A DNA stretch of 64,000 nt, taken from the NCBI GenBank assembly GCA_015066345.1, contig SVOQ01000007.1, positions 1-64,000 of the forward strand, given 5' to 3'. The position numbers and the translations under genes are program-made. The stretch is from Oscillospiraceae bacterium. GTDB taxonomy: Bacteria; Bacillota; Clostridia; Oscillospirales; Acutalibacteraceae. The notes beneath the pieces were generated by a model. The model was not told the DNA's origin and did no database searches. It saw only the letters and a list, made by a program, of their open reading frames with translations. Below are positions 1 to 7,008 of the stretch, one piece after another. How positions within the stretch are numbered: position 1 is the stretch's first letter; the number at the start of each line of letters is the position of its first letter.

Positions 1-70
1 TTGATAGGCTGCGTGTGTAAGCATGGTGACATGTTCAGCTAAGCAGTACTAATAGGTCGAGGGCTTGACC
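1..70 (+). rRNA. rrl: 23S rRNA, 3' end (partial)
   Basis: The first 70 bases match the conserved 3' end of bacterial 23S rRNA, including the segment around GTACTAATAGGTCGAGGG and the terminal CTTGACC. The gene begins before the window. It is followed directly by tRNA and 5S genes, so this is the end of an rRNA operon. Confidence 0.95.
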
Positions 71-140
71 ATTTCGTTTGTTTCTTTCGCTTTCACTTTG
101 TTCAGTTTTCAGGGTATATGCCTTGTATATGGGAACATTC

Positions 141-216
141 GCACCTTTAGCTCAGTTGGTAGAGCACCTGACTCTTAATCAGGGTGTCCAGGGTTCGAGT
201 CCCTGAAGGTGCACCA
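141..216 (+). tRNA. tRNA-Lys (CTT)
   Basis: A 76-nt cloverleaf with acceptor stem GCACCTT/AAGGTGC, a D-arm, a T-arm (GGGTTCGAGTCCC) and encoded CCA. The anticodon stem CCTGA/TCAGG closes the loop CTCTTAA, giving anticodon CTT, which reads the lysine codon AAG. It lies between the 23S and 5S genes. Confidence 0.95.
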
Positions 217-242
217 ATTACCCATACGATTCGCATTTATGT

Positions 243-318
243 GGCCCGTTGGTCAAGTGGCCTAAGACTCCGGCCTCTCACGCCGGCAACACGAGTTCGA
301 ATCTCGTACGGGTCACCA
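243..318 (+). tRNA. tRNA-Glu (CTC)
   Basis: A 76-nt cloverleaf with acceptor stem GGCCCGT/ACGGGTC (one G-U pair) and encoded CCA. The anticodon stem CCGGC/GCCGG closes the loop CTCTCAC, giving anticodon CTC, which reads the glutamate codon GAG. Confidence 0.93.
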
Positions 319-358
319 TTTTAAAAAGTTAATAAACGGTTTGAGCCGTTTATATATA

Positions 359-475
359 GTCGGTGTTGATGGCGTTGAGGGTCCACCCGTTCCCATCCCG
401 AACACGGTAGTTAAGCTCAACAGCGCCGAAGATACTTAGTGGGAAGCCGCTTGGGAAAATAGGGCGATGCCGACA
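359..475 (+). rRNA. rrf: 5S rRNA
   Basis: About 117 nt with the conserved 5S core CCCGTTCCCATCCCGAACAC and a terminal helix formed by GTCGG (359-363) and CCGAC (470-474). It lies downstream of the 23S gene and two tRNAs, so two tRNAs are inserted between 23S and 5S. Confidence 0.95.
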
Positions 476-505
476 CAAACACCGGATGATTACATCCGGT
501 TATAT

Positions 506-581
506 GCCTTAATAGCTCAGTCGGTAGAGCACTCGGCTGTTAACCGAGTTGTCGTAGGTTCGAGTCCTACTTGAGGCGCCA
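506..581 (+). tRNA. tRNA-Asn (GTT)
   Basis: A 76-nt cloverleaf with acceptor stem GCCTTAA/TTGAGGC, discriminator G and encoded CCA. The anticodon stem CTCGG/CCGAG closes the loop CTGTTAA, giving anticodon GTT for asparagine. It is the last gene of the rRNA operon. Confidence 0.95.
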
Positions 582-611
582 AAAAAGCAAGTCGAAAGAC
601 TTGCTTTTTTC
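582..611 (+). terminator. rRNA operon terminator
   Basis: A perfect stem AAGCAAGTC/GACTTGCTT with a GAAA loop and a T-run, starting one base after the tRNA-Asn CCA end. It is a canonical intrinsic terminator for the rRNA/tRNA transcript. Confidence 0.9.
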
Positions 612-613
612 AT

Positions 614-776
614 TTATGCTCATAGGGCATAACTTCATTTTGTGCCGTTTATGGTGCAAACTTCATTTCAAGTTTACTTGAACTTCATTGTAAGGACATA
701 AATGAATGATGTTATCTTTCGATAAATGAAGTGCTATGCAATGAAGTACTGGGTAATGAAGTTGCCTAAAGGCAAA
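614..776. repeat. REP-like array of ACTTCAT/ATGAAGT units and short palindromes
   Basis: Three ACTTCAT units (632-638, 660-666, 682-688) are followed by three inverted copies, ATGAAGT (726-732, 741-747, 756-762). Small palindromes sit between or beside them, including CAAGTttACTTG, TGCtatGCA and TTGCCtaaaGGCAA. The region is non-coding and lies between the rRNA operon terminator and the promoter of the four-helix-bundle gene. The overall layout resembles a folded repetitive extragenic element. Its function is not known to me. Confidence 0.6.
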
Positions 777-780
777 CGGA

Positions 781-816
781 TTGTAAAGGTTAATATGTTG
801 TGCTATAATTAGCACA
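781..816 (+). promoter_or_regulatory. Promoter with overlapping palindrome for the four-helix-bundle gene
   Basis: A -35 TTGTAA (781-786), a 17-bp spacer and -10 TATAAT (804-809) preceded by TGC, an extended -10. The -10 is embedded in the inverted repeat TGTGCTA-TAAT-TAGCACA (799-816). A repressor bound there would block the promoter, so this may be an operator; it could also simply be an early hairpin in the transcript. Confidence 0.6.
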
Positions 817-832
817 TCGAAGGAGTGGTATT

Positions 833-1189
833 ATGAAGAAAGAAGATAAACTTGGCGATTTATCAATGCAATTATCTGTTGATGTTTTAAATATGTGTAA
901 GGATTTGAAAAAACAAGGGGAAACTGTCATTTCAAATCAAATTAGTAGAAGTGCAACGAGTATTTGTGCAAATATTGCAGAGAGTAAATATGCTCATGGC
1001 AGAGCTGATTTTATTGCAAAACTTCAAATTTCACTCAAAGAAGCTTCAGAAACAGGAAAATGGCTAGAGATGTTATATAAAACTGAAGCTATTTCAAATG
1101 AAGAATATAAACATCTTAATAGACTATGTTCAACTATTAGAGTTTTGTTGATAAAATCCATCAACACCGCAAAAGATAATATGAAATAA
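833..1189 (+). CDS. Four helix bundle protein (S23/IVP family)
   Basis: A 118-aa all-helical protein of the four-helix-bundle family first described as the protein encoded by 23S rRNA intervening sequences; relatives include the Avd accessory protein of diversity-generating retroelements. The typical features are SRSATSICANIAES (about residues 39-52) and the following FIAKLQISLKEASETGKWLEML segment, read here in two parts (FIAKLQISLK, then EASETGKWLEML). An RBS (GAAGGAG) lies 8 bp before the ATG. It has its own promoter and stands alone. No reverse transcriptase or variable repeat is nearby, so a DGR role is unlikely. Proximity to the rRNA operon and the flanking ATGAAGT array suggest a small repeat-associated unit. 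The molecular role of stand-alone members is not established. Confidence 0.8.
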   Translation: MKKEDKLGDLSMQLSVDVLNMCKDLKKQGETVISNQISRSATSICANIAESKYAHGRADFIAKLQISLKEASETGKWLEMLYKTEAISNEEYKHLNRLCSTIRVLLIKSINTAKDNMK

Positions 1190-1222
1190 GTCAGTTAATA
1201 AGTAGTTTAAGTTCCGTTACAT

Positions 1223-1261
1223 AATCACAAACCAAAAGCACACCAATCGGTGTGCTTTTTG
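1223..1261. repeat. 39-nt hairpin repeat, copy 1 (terminator-like)
   Basis: Contains the stem AAAGCACACC/GGTGTGCTTTT followed by a T-run, so it can terminate transcription from the four-helix-bundle gene. It is nearly identical (37 of 39 positions by eye) to 4270-4308, and the two copies bracket the hydrolase-kinase-AraC cassette. Confidence 0.75.
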
Positions 1262-1592
1262 TTTTGTTATCTTAAATAGAAACTTAAACTAAGATAATTC
1301 AGAGTTAACAACCGACCGGCTGTTAACTGCTCGGAGCCTTGTCGCTGCCGGCGGCAGATACAGGCAAGGCTTCGAGAGAAAGAAACAAGATTTATCACGA
1401 AGTGAACAACGAGTGAGACGACTGTGTTTTTGACCGTTGGTGTAACATATTCACACAGGGTTTAATTGATATGCGGTAGAGTTTAATATTGTTTTTCTTT
1501 GATTATTTTGATTTGCATATATGAAAATTTCGGAATTATTGAATTCCCAAAAATCTTATGATAAGATTTAAAATAGAAAGAGGGGTGATTGT
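1262..1592. other. Intergenic region with three inverted repeats
   Basis: I see no gene here. The hairpin AGTTAACA/TGTTAACT lies at about 1303-1329, immediately followed by a second stem-loop with nested arms GAGCCTTG/CAAGGCTTC and CTGCC/GGCAG at about 1335-1374. The perfect inverted repeat AAATCTTAT-G-ATAAGATTT (1551-1569) lies just upstream of the RBS of the next gene and could be an operator. I do not see a convincing -35/-10 pair. Confidence 0.5.
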
Positions 1593-2522
1593 ATGCAGTC
1601 TATGACCTCAAAAATCTTTATGGCAACTTTGCGTATAATTTTTCATTCGCCATTATCTGACAGTTCAAAATTATCTGACAATGCGGCAAAACTGACAAAA
1701 GATAAAAAATCAAGATACAAACCCTCAAAGAACTTTATATATACAAAGCACAGTGTTGAAAGTGTAAAGTACGAAAAAATTATAAACAGTAATTGCAAAA
1801 CAGAAAAAGTTATATTAATGATTCACGGTGGTGGATTCAAAATTGAACTGAATGATTTTTACCGCAAACTTGCCGAAAAATACAGTGATATGTTCTGTGG
1901 TGCAACTGTAATAAATGTTGACTACGGGAGATTTCCTGAACATCAGCTCCCGTCACAGATGCACGATGTTGTGAAAATTTATTTGCATTTATTAGATGAG
2001 GGAATTAACAATTCAGATATTATAGTTATTGGTGACAGTGCAGGTGCCACATTGGCTATGACATCTTCCTTATGGTTCAGAGATAACAACTATCCCTTAC
2101 CCGGACACATTGTTTGCTTTTCTTTATGGGCAGATGCAACCTCAAGCGGAGATTCTAAAATTACAAATGCATATACTGACCCATTTTATGGAATTGCAAA
2201 GCGCAAAAAAGTAGAAGATAATCTTCATTTGCTCAGGAGAATATCCAAGTATGTTCTGAATGTTGATAGAACAGACCCCTATATTTCACCCTTGTTCGGC
2301 AGTTTTGAAAAATTCCCCAAGGTAACATTGATATGCGGAACTGCAGAGTTGGATGAGAGCGATAGCGACAGAGTATATGATAAAATGAAAAATGCAAATA
2401 TTGATGTTGAACTTTACAAATTTGAGGGTATGTGCCATTGTTTTCAGTTGTTTTCTTTTCTGCCCGAAAGTAAAAAAGCTTATAAACTTGTAAAGCTGAG
2501 GATATTGGAGGATATAAAATGA
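1593..2522 (+). CDS. Alpha/beta hydrolase (hormone-sensitive-lipase-like esterase)
   Basis: A 309-aa serine hydrolase of the HSL/BD-FAE group (alpha/beta hydrolase fold 3), expected to cleave small esters. The oxyanion-hole motif HGGGF is at residues 78-82, the nucleophile motif GDSAG at 147-151 (Ser149), the likely acid is Asp254 in the TAELDES segment, and the likely catalytic His is His282 in GMCHCF. No signal peptide is seen, so it is probably cytoplasmic. The RBS AGAGGGG precedes the ATG. The stop overlaps the ATG of the next gene by four bases (ATGA), so the two are translationally coupled. The substrate cannot be inferred. Confidence 0.82.
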   Translation: MQSMTSKIFMATLRIIFHSPLSDSSKLSDNAAKLTKDKKSRYKPSKNFIYTKHSVESVKYEKIINSNCKTEKVILMIHGGGFKIELNDFYRKLAEKYSDMFCGATVINVDYGRFPEHQLPSQMHDVVKIYLHLLDEGINNSDIIVIGDSAGATLAMTSSLWFRDNNYPLPGHIVCFSLWADATSSGDSKITNAYTDPFYGIAKRKKVEDNLHLLRRISKYVLNVDRTDPYISPLFGSFEKFPKVTLICGTAELDESDSDRVYDKMKNANIDVELYKFEGMCHCFQLFSFLPESKKAYKLVKLRILEDIK

Positions 2523-3460
2523 AAATTCTTGACAATAGCGATAAACACTTATTACCCATTTTACCGGAGATTATTTCAAAAGAACTGGGTAAGAAAGCCG
2601 ATAAGTTTAAGTTTATTGGTGGCGGTAGTTTTGGTAGAGTTTATAAGGCTGTGCTTTCCGATGGAGAAACTATTGCTGTAAAAGCCTATCGAGTACAGGG
2701 TTCGCAATATGAAGAAGCTCAACAGCTTACACTTCTGTCTGCAAACACAAGTGTAAAGATGCCCGAGGTTCTTTTTGTTTATGAGGATGAAGATACAGCA
2801 ATTTTAGCTATGAGCTTTGTTGATGGACAGAATGTGTTAAATCCGATGTTCTTGTTTAAAAACAAGGGTCAGAAACAGAAATTTGCTAATGATGTTGTTT
2901 CAGGCATGCTTGAATGGCACAGTGTAACAAATGATAAATTTGGTTCTTTGTCAAACCCGATTTATGATAGTTGGTACGATTATTATAAGCAAGAAAAGCA
3001 GAAGCCATGGCTCTCTGCTTTGAAAGAATTATCAGATAACGGAAAGTTCAGTAAGAAAAAATTGCAACTCCTTATAGAAGCAACAGATCTTTTCAATAAT
3101 TTGCCTGAAGAAAATACAAAGCCTGTACTTATTCACGCAGACCTTAATATAATGAACATAATGGCTGATACCAAAACTTTAGAACTCACAGCATTTATAG
3201 ACCCCTGCGGCAGCATATGGGCAGACAGAGAATACGATTTGTTCCAGTTTCGTAATATGTGGGGAGATGCTTACGGATTGTATGAAACATACAAAAGAAA
3301 ATGCGAAACATCTGAATTCACTGATTTCAGAGTTGCCTATTATGCTTCTATGCACGAAGCATCAATGAGACTTAAAGGCGGTCTTGTCATGCCGTTGTGG
3401 GAAGATTTAAATAACGCACGATTGCAAAGAGAGATTAAAAAGCTAAAAGAAAAGATGTGA
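2519..3460 (+). CDS. Aminoglycoside phosphotransferase (APH)-family kinase
   Basis: A 313-aa small-molecule kinase of the APH/choline-kinase/fructosamine-kinase superfamily. A glycine loop GGGSFGRVY is at residues 34-42, the ATP-binding Lys is in IAVKAY (Lys55), the catalytic loop is HADLNIMN (206-213, with Ala in place of the usual Gly), and a metal-binding Asp is in FIDPCG (Asp228). It overlaps the upstream esterase by 4 bp and is followed within a few bases by an AraC regulator. The association suggests a small-molecule modification or scavenging cassette; the substrate is unknown, and calling it a drug-resistance gene would go beyond the sequence. Confidence 0.75.
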   Translation: MKILDNSDKHLLPILPEIISKELGKKADKFKFIGGGSFGRVYKAVLSDGETIAVKAYRVQGSQYEEAQQLTLLSANTSVKMPEVLFVYEDEDTAILAMSFVDGQNVLNPMFLFKNKGQKQKFANDVVSGMLEWHSVTNDKFGSLSNPIYDSWYDYYKQEKQKPWLSALKELSDNGKFSKKKLQLLIEATDLFNNLPEENTKPVLIHADLNIMNIMADTKTLELTAFIDPCGSIWADREYDLFQFRNMWGDAYGLYETYKRKCETSEFTDFRVAYYASMHEASMRLKGGLVMPLWEDLNNARLQREIKKLKEKM

Positions 3461-3464
3461 TTTG

Positions 3465-4196
3465 ATGAACATTGCTGAACTTGTAACGGTTAAAACAATC
3501 GAGCGAAAAAATGCCCTTGATGAAAAACCAAAACCTTACAGTGTTGAAATAAGATTGCTTTCTTGCATTCAGCAAGGAGACGTCGAATCACTGATAACGC
3601 AGATTAAAAATTTAGATTCTCTTATTATTATGGGTAGAATGTCAGATAACGAATTAACGCAATATAAGTATATGGCTTTAAGTATAATTACTCTGGCGAC
3701 TCGCTATGCTATTCAAGGTGGGCTTAGTGAAAACAAGGCTTATGAATTCTCTGATAGAGTAATAAAAACAATTGATAGACTTACAGACAAAGATCAAATA
3801 TTGCAGTTCACAGGAATTGAAATTATAAAACTTACAGAGGATGTTAAAAAGAATAAAAAACAACCTGAATTTTCACCGCACATAAGAAATTGCATGAAGT
3901 ATATAAATGAAAATCTTTATCAAAAAATCAGTGTGTCTTCTGTAGCAAATCATTGTGGAATTTCAGCAGATTATTTATCTCAGATATTTAAAAAGGAAAT
4001 GGGCGAAAATCTGAGCACATATATTCTGAGGCAAAAGCTTGAAAAAGCGAAAATCTTATTACTCAAAGGTGTTAATGAAAAAGAGATATGCTTCGAAGTA
4101 GGGTTTTCATCTCAAGCATATTTTATAACAGTGTTTAAAAGATTCTATAAAATGACACCATCTGAATATATCAAAATAACGAAAATCAATAATTAA
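3465..4196 (+). CDS. AraC-family transcriptional regulator
   Basis: About 243 aa. The C-terminal 100 residues form the double helix-turn-helix of the AraC/XylS family: the first HTH is around SVSSVANHCGISADYLSQIF, and the second is around EICFEVGFSSQAYFITVFKR, followed by the family signature ending MTPSEYI. The N-terminal half is helical and has no recognised sensor domain. It starts 4 bp after the kinase stop; a TTG codon precedes the ATG in frame but the ATG at 3465 is the likelier start. It probably regulates its own operon, possibly through the inverted repeat at 1551-1569; that link is inference. Confidence 0.85.
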   Translation: MNIAELVTVKTIERKNALDEKPKPYSVEIRLLSCIQQGDVESLITQIKNLDSLIIMGRMSDNELTQYKYMALSIITLATRYAIQGGLSENKAYEFSDRVIKTIDRLTDKDQILQFTGIEIIKLTEDVKKNKKQPEFSPHIRNCMKYINENLYQKISVSSVANHCGISADYLSQIFKKEMGENLSTYILRQKLEKAKILLLKGVNEKEICFEVGFSSQAYFITVFKRFYKMTPSEYIKITKINN

Positions 4197-4206
4197 TTTT
4201 TAAGCT

Positions 4207-4222
4207 ACTCTCTTTTACGAGA
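4207..4222 (+). terminator. Hairpin after the AraC gene
   Basis: A short stem CTCTC/GAGAG with loop TTTTAC just after the stop codon, without a clear T-run. It is a weak terminator or mRNA 3' end hairpin; the stronger terminator is the repeat copy at 4270-4308. Confidence 0.35.
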
Positions 4223-4269
4223 GAAGTTTGCTATTTGGAATAATTTTAGGGGGTTCAAAAAAGGGTACG

Positions 4270-4308
4270 AATCCCAAACCAAAGGCACACCAATCGGTGT
4301 GCTTTTTG
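4270..4308. repeat. 39-nt hairpin repeat, copy 2 (terminator-like)
   Basis: Same GCACACC/GGTGTGC stem and T-run as copy 1, differing at about two positions. The bases just before it, GGGTACGAATCCC, resemble a tRNA T-arm and are followed by AAACCA, so a tRNA-derived scar is possible but weakly supported. Confidence 0.7.
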
Positions 4309-4333
4309 AGTTATCGATTTATATTAACATAAG

Positions 4334-4362
4334 TTGCGGTCAATATTTATTTATGTTACAAT
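4334..4362 (+). promoter_or_regulatory. Sigma-A-type promoter
   Basis: A -35 TTGCGG (4334-4339), a 17-bp spacer and -10 TACAAT (4357-4362), about 20 bp before the GTG start of the following gene. Confidence 0.6.
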
Positions 4363-4382
4363 ATTAAAAAGGTGGTGTTTGA

Positions 4383-4817
4383 GTGGTTTTGTTTACAAAA
4401 CGTAAGCGTATAATAGAGAAGGCTGTTAAAAAGACTGTACAAGAGGTTGATAACAGAAAACCTAAAATATATGAGCATTTCTTTTACGGAGCGTATGATC
4501 AATCACCGCAGTATCTTGTTATCTGGTATCTATTTGAAACCGACGCAGAATTAAAGGAAGCAAAGGAATCAGGCTTTTGCAAAGAGATTGAACGACTGAC
4601 GATAGATAATCTGATTTCGTCAGGATATCCTAAAGAAGCATTTGAACTTACTAATATGGAAATTCCCACGGACAAAATAACTTTTAAAGGCGGAACAAAG
4701 GAAGATATAGAAAAAATCTTATTTTCTCTTACACATAAAAAAGCTATGATTTCTTTTACAACTAAAGAAGATATTGATAAAAAGACAAATGGTGACTACC
4801 GCCTTTATTTTCAATAG
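4383..4817 (+). CDS. Hypothetical protein (144 aa)
   Basis: I do not recognise this family. It is a soluble, mixed alpha/beta protein of 144 aa with a basic N-terminus (KRKRIIEKAVKK), an aromatic stretch (YLVIWYLFET) and a charged helical middle. There is no signal peptide or membrane segment. The start is GTG with the RBS AAAGGTGG, and a promoter lies just upstream. It is the first gene of a probable operon with two Nudix hydrolases (31 bp to the next start), so it may act in the same small-molecule process. Confidence 0.6.
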   Translation: MVLFTKRKRIIEKAVKKTVQEVDNRKPKIYEHFFYGAYDQSPQYLVIWYLFETDAELKEAKESGFCKEIERLTIDNLISSGYPKEAFELTNMEIPTDKITFKGGTKEDIEKILFSLTHKKAMISFTTKEDIDKKTNGDYRLYFQ

Positions 4818-4847
4818 GTTAATAACCACGGCCAAGGAGAATACAAA

Positions 4848-5309
4848 ATGACTTCTGATTTAGCTAATTATAATTTCAAAATTCGTGTTACCGGGATTTT
4901 AATTGAAGATGATAAAATATTGTTGGTTAAACAAAAGGTAAGCGACAAAAGAAATTGGTCTTTACCCGGTGGAAAGTTGGAACAGGGAGAGACTCTTGAA
5001 CAAGGAATTATTCGAGAAATGAAAGAAGAAACGGGTCTCGATACAGAAATTATAAAACTTCTTTATATTTGTGATGTTGGGACTACAAATAATACATTAT
5101 TACATATTACTTTTTTACTAAAACGCGTAAGCGGAGAAATTCAAATACCTTCAAATGTTTTTGAAAGTAATCCAATATATGACGTAAGTTTTGTTAATGT
5201 AAATAATTTGAAGTCATATGGTTTTTCAGAAAAATTTGTCGAATTGATAAAAAATGATTTTCCCGATACAGGCAAATATGCCAATGATAAAACCAATATT
5301 GGTTTATGA
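4848..5309 (+). CDS. Nudix hydrolase
   Basis: A 153-aa Nudix hydrolase, expected to cleave a nucleoside diphosphate linked to another moiety with Mg2+. The Nudix box is complete at residues 42-64: G-x5-E-x7-RE-x2-EE-x-G, read here as GKLEQGE, then REMKEETGL. The RBS AAGGAG lies 7 bp before the ATG. The stop lies close to the start of a second Nudix gene. The substrate cannot be assigned. Confidence 0.88.
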   Translation: MTSDLANYNFKIRVTGILIEDDKILLVKQKVSDKRNWSLPGGKLEQGETLEQGIIREMKEETGLDTEIIKLLYICDVGTTNNTLLHITFLLKRVSGEIQIPSNVFESNPIYDVSFVNVNNLKSYGFSEKFVELIKNDFPDTGKYANDKTNIGL

Positions 5310-5329
5310 TGATATTAGGAGCGTTCAAA

Positions 5330-5815
5330 ATGCCATTATTCAAAAACAATAAACCAAAATCAAATAACAAATCGTTTGCTGTGTGCGGTATTGTTGAAAT
5401 TGAAAATAAAATTTTACTTGTCAGGCATACTTACGGCACGGCTAAAGATCGAATTTTGCTGCCCGGCGGGTACGTGAAAGAGAACGAATTACCTACAACT
5501 GCCATTGAAAGAGAGATTTTTGAAGAAACAAGCGTAGTTTGTAAGGCAAAAGATTTATATTCAATGCAATTCAAAAGTGAGCAATGGTGTGCGGTGCTTA
5601 CTGCGGAATATGTATCGGGTGATCCGAAATCCGACGGTTATGAAAACAGCGAGGTGTTACTTTTGAATGTGGATGAGGCACTTTCACGTGATGATTTAAC
5701 CAATATGAGCCGTGAAATAATCAACGCATATAAAGAAAACAAAAGCGGACTTGAAAGAAGCAATTATATTGCAAATGCCCGTACAGAAAATGATTATGTA
5801 ATATTTGGAGTTTAA
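5330..5815 (+). CDS. Nudix hydrolase (variant box)
   Basis: A second Nudix-fold protein, about 161 aa. The box reads GGYVKENE followed by EREIFEETSV: the REx2EE core is intact but the glycine that normally follows EE is replaced by Ser. The frame extends upstream to 5306, but an AGGAG motif 9 bp before the ATG at 5330 favours the shorter start. Tandem with the preceding Nudix gene, though divergent from it, so the two probably act on different substrates. Confidence 0.82.
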   Translation: MPLFKNNKPKSNNKSFAVCGIVEIENKILLVRHTYGTAKDRILLPGGYVKENELPTTAIEREIFEETSVVCKAKDLYSMQFKSEQWCAVLTAEYVSGDPKSDGYENSEVLLLNVDEALSRDDLTNMSREIINAYKENKSGLERSNYIANARTENDYVIFGV

Positions 5816-5839
5816 AGGATACCGCGCGGTATCCTTTTT
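5814..5839 (+). terminator. Intrinsic terminator
   Basis: A perfect stem AAAGGATACC/GGTATCCTTT with loop GCGC, followed by T residues and overlapping the stop codon of the Nudix gene. Confidence 0.88.
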
Positions 5840-5879
5840 AATTTAATAAAAGACATAAGTCAAAGTTAATGTTATTAAC

Positions 5880-5908
5880 TTGATTTTAAATAAAGTGACG
5901 AGTATAAT
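5880..5908 (+). promoter_or_regulatory. Sigma-A-type promoter
   Basis: A -35 TTGATT (5880-5885), a 17-bp spacer and -10 TATAAT (5903-5908), 35 bp before the ATG at 5943. An in-frame codon at 5880 lies inside this promoter, which argues for the downstream start. Confidence 0.75.
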
Positions 5909-5942
5909 AAAATTCAGAAAGATAATTTTACAGAGGTGTGTA

Positions 5943-6920
5943 ATGAAAAGCCTTACCACAAGCCAGATTCTTAACTCGGAGTTTAAAGTAAATGAAAATA
6001 GCCCCGTATTAAAGCCTTTTGACGGCACTTTTGTAGTTGCCGACCCCAGTTTACTTACACCCGATGAAAGTCACGATAATAAATGGCATATGTTTTTACA
6101 TACAACTATCGGCGTATATCATTTAGTAAGTGATGACGGCGTACACTTCCAAAAAGTGAAAAGGATATTAAAAAATGCTATGCGACCCAATATAAATCGT
6201 ATTGGTGATACATATTATCTGTTTTACGAAAAAACACTTTCGTTATTTATGAACGCCCTCAACGTGGTGAACGCGGTAAAATGGAAGTCGGATATTTACG
6301 TTACAAAAAGTAAAGACCTTATAAACTGGTCGGAGCCGACCCTCGCACTTGGAAATACAAAGGATTATGAAATAAGCGAAAGAGGTACGGCACTTTCAAA
6401 CCCGTTCCTTTTACAGGAAAAGGATATTAACCGTCTTTATTATTCCTGCGGTATGACGTATATAGACGATTGTAAATTCTGCGAACCTACGCATATAAGC
6501 TACGCAGAAAGTAAGGATATTACCGATGGATATGTATCCGTAGAGACCCCGATAATTTCACCCGATAAAAATAATCAGTACTTGAATCTTTGCAGCGGTT
6601 GTCTTAAGGTTTATAAGCTCAGTGACGGATATATAGGAATACAGAACGGTATTTATGAAATAGACGGTAAGAGTCACTCGGCAATATTCTTAATGACATC
6701 ACCCGACGGGCTTGAATTTAAGTTTGAAAAAATGTTGGTCGAGCCTCAGGTTGTTCACGGAAAAAATTGGATGAAACAGTTTGTTTACGCCAGCCACCTT
6801 GTAAAATGCGGTGATACTCTGCGATTGTATTTTAACGCAAGAAATATGGCAAACCCCATTTTCGGCCGTGAATGTATCGGATTTGCAGAGGCAAAGATAC
6901 CAAATGACAAGCAGGTGTAA
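5943..6920 (+). CDS. Five-bladed beta-propeller glycosidase-like protein (GH43/GH130-like)
   Basis: A 325-aa protein resembling the five-bladed beta-propeller glycosidases. Propeller-type motifs include FVVADPSLL near the N-terminus (with an Asp in the position of the family's catalytic base), RPNINRIGDTYYLFYEK, DLINWSEPTLALG and SNPFLLQEKDINRLYYSCG. There is no signal peptide, so it would act on imported sugars or glycoconjugates. The start is set by the RBS AGAGGTG and the promoter at 5880. The exact GH family and substrate are uncertain. It precedes an LTA-synthase-like gene, so a role in cell-surface glycan processing is possible. Confidence 0.65.
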   Translation: MKSLTTSQILNSEFKVNENSPVLKPFDGTFVVADPSLLTPDESHDNKWHMFLHTTIGVYHLVSDDGVHFQKVKRILKNAMRPNINRIGDTYYLFYEKTLSLFMNALNVVNAVKWKSDIYVTKSKDLINWSEPTLALGNTKDYEISERGTALSNPFLLQEKDINRLYYSCGMTYIDDCKFCEPTHISYAESKDITDGYVSVETPIISPDKNNQYLNLCSGCLKVYKLSDGYIGIQNGIYEIDGKSHSAIFLMTSPDGLEFKFEKMLVEPQVVHGKNWMKQFVYASHLVKCGDTLRLYFNARNMANPIFGRECIGFAEAKIPNDKQV

Positions 6921-7008
6921 AATATCATACACCCAAAGCCGTAATTTACAAAGAAAATATAGAAAAGTATACTTTAAATATAATGTTTAAAAGAGAAGGA
7001 GAAAAGAT

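Noticed and set aside
833..1189. Diversity-generating retroelement accessory protein (Avd)
   Set aside because: No reverse transcriptase, template repeat or variable target gene is present nearby.
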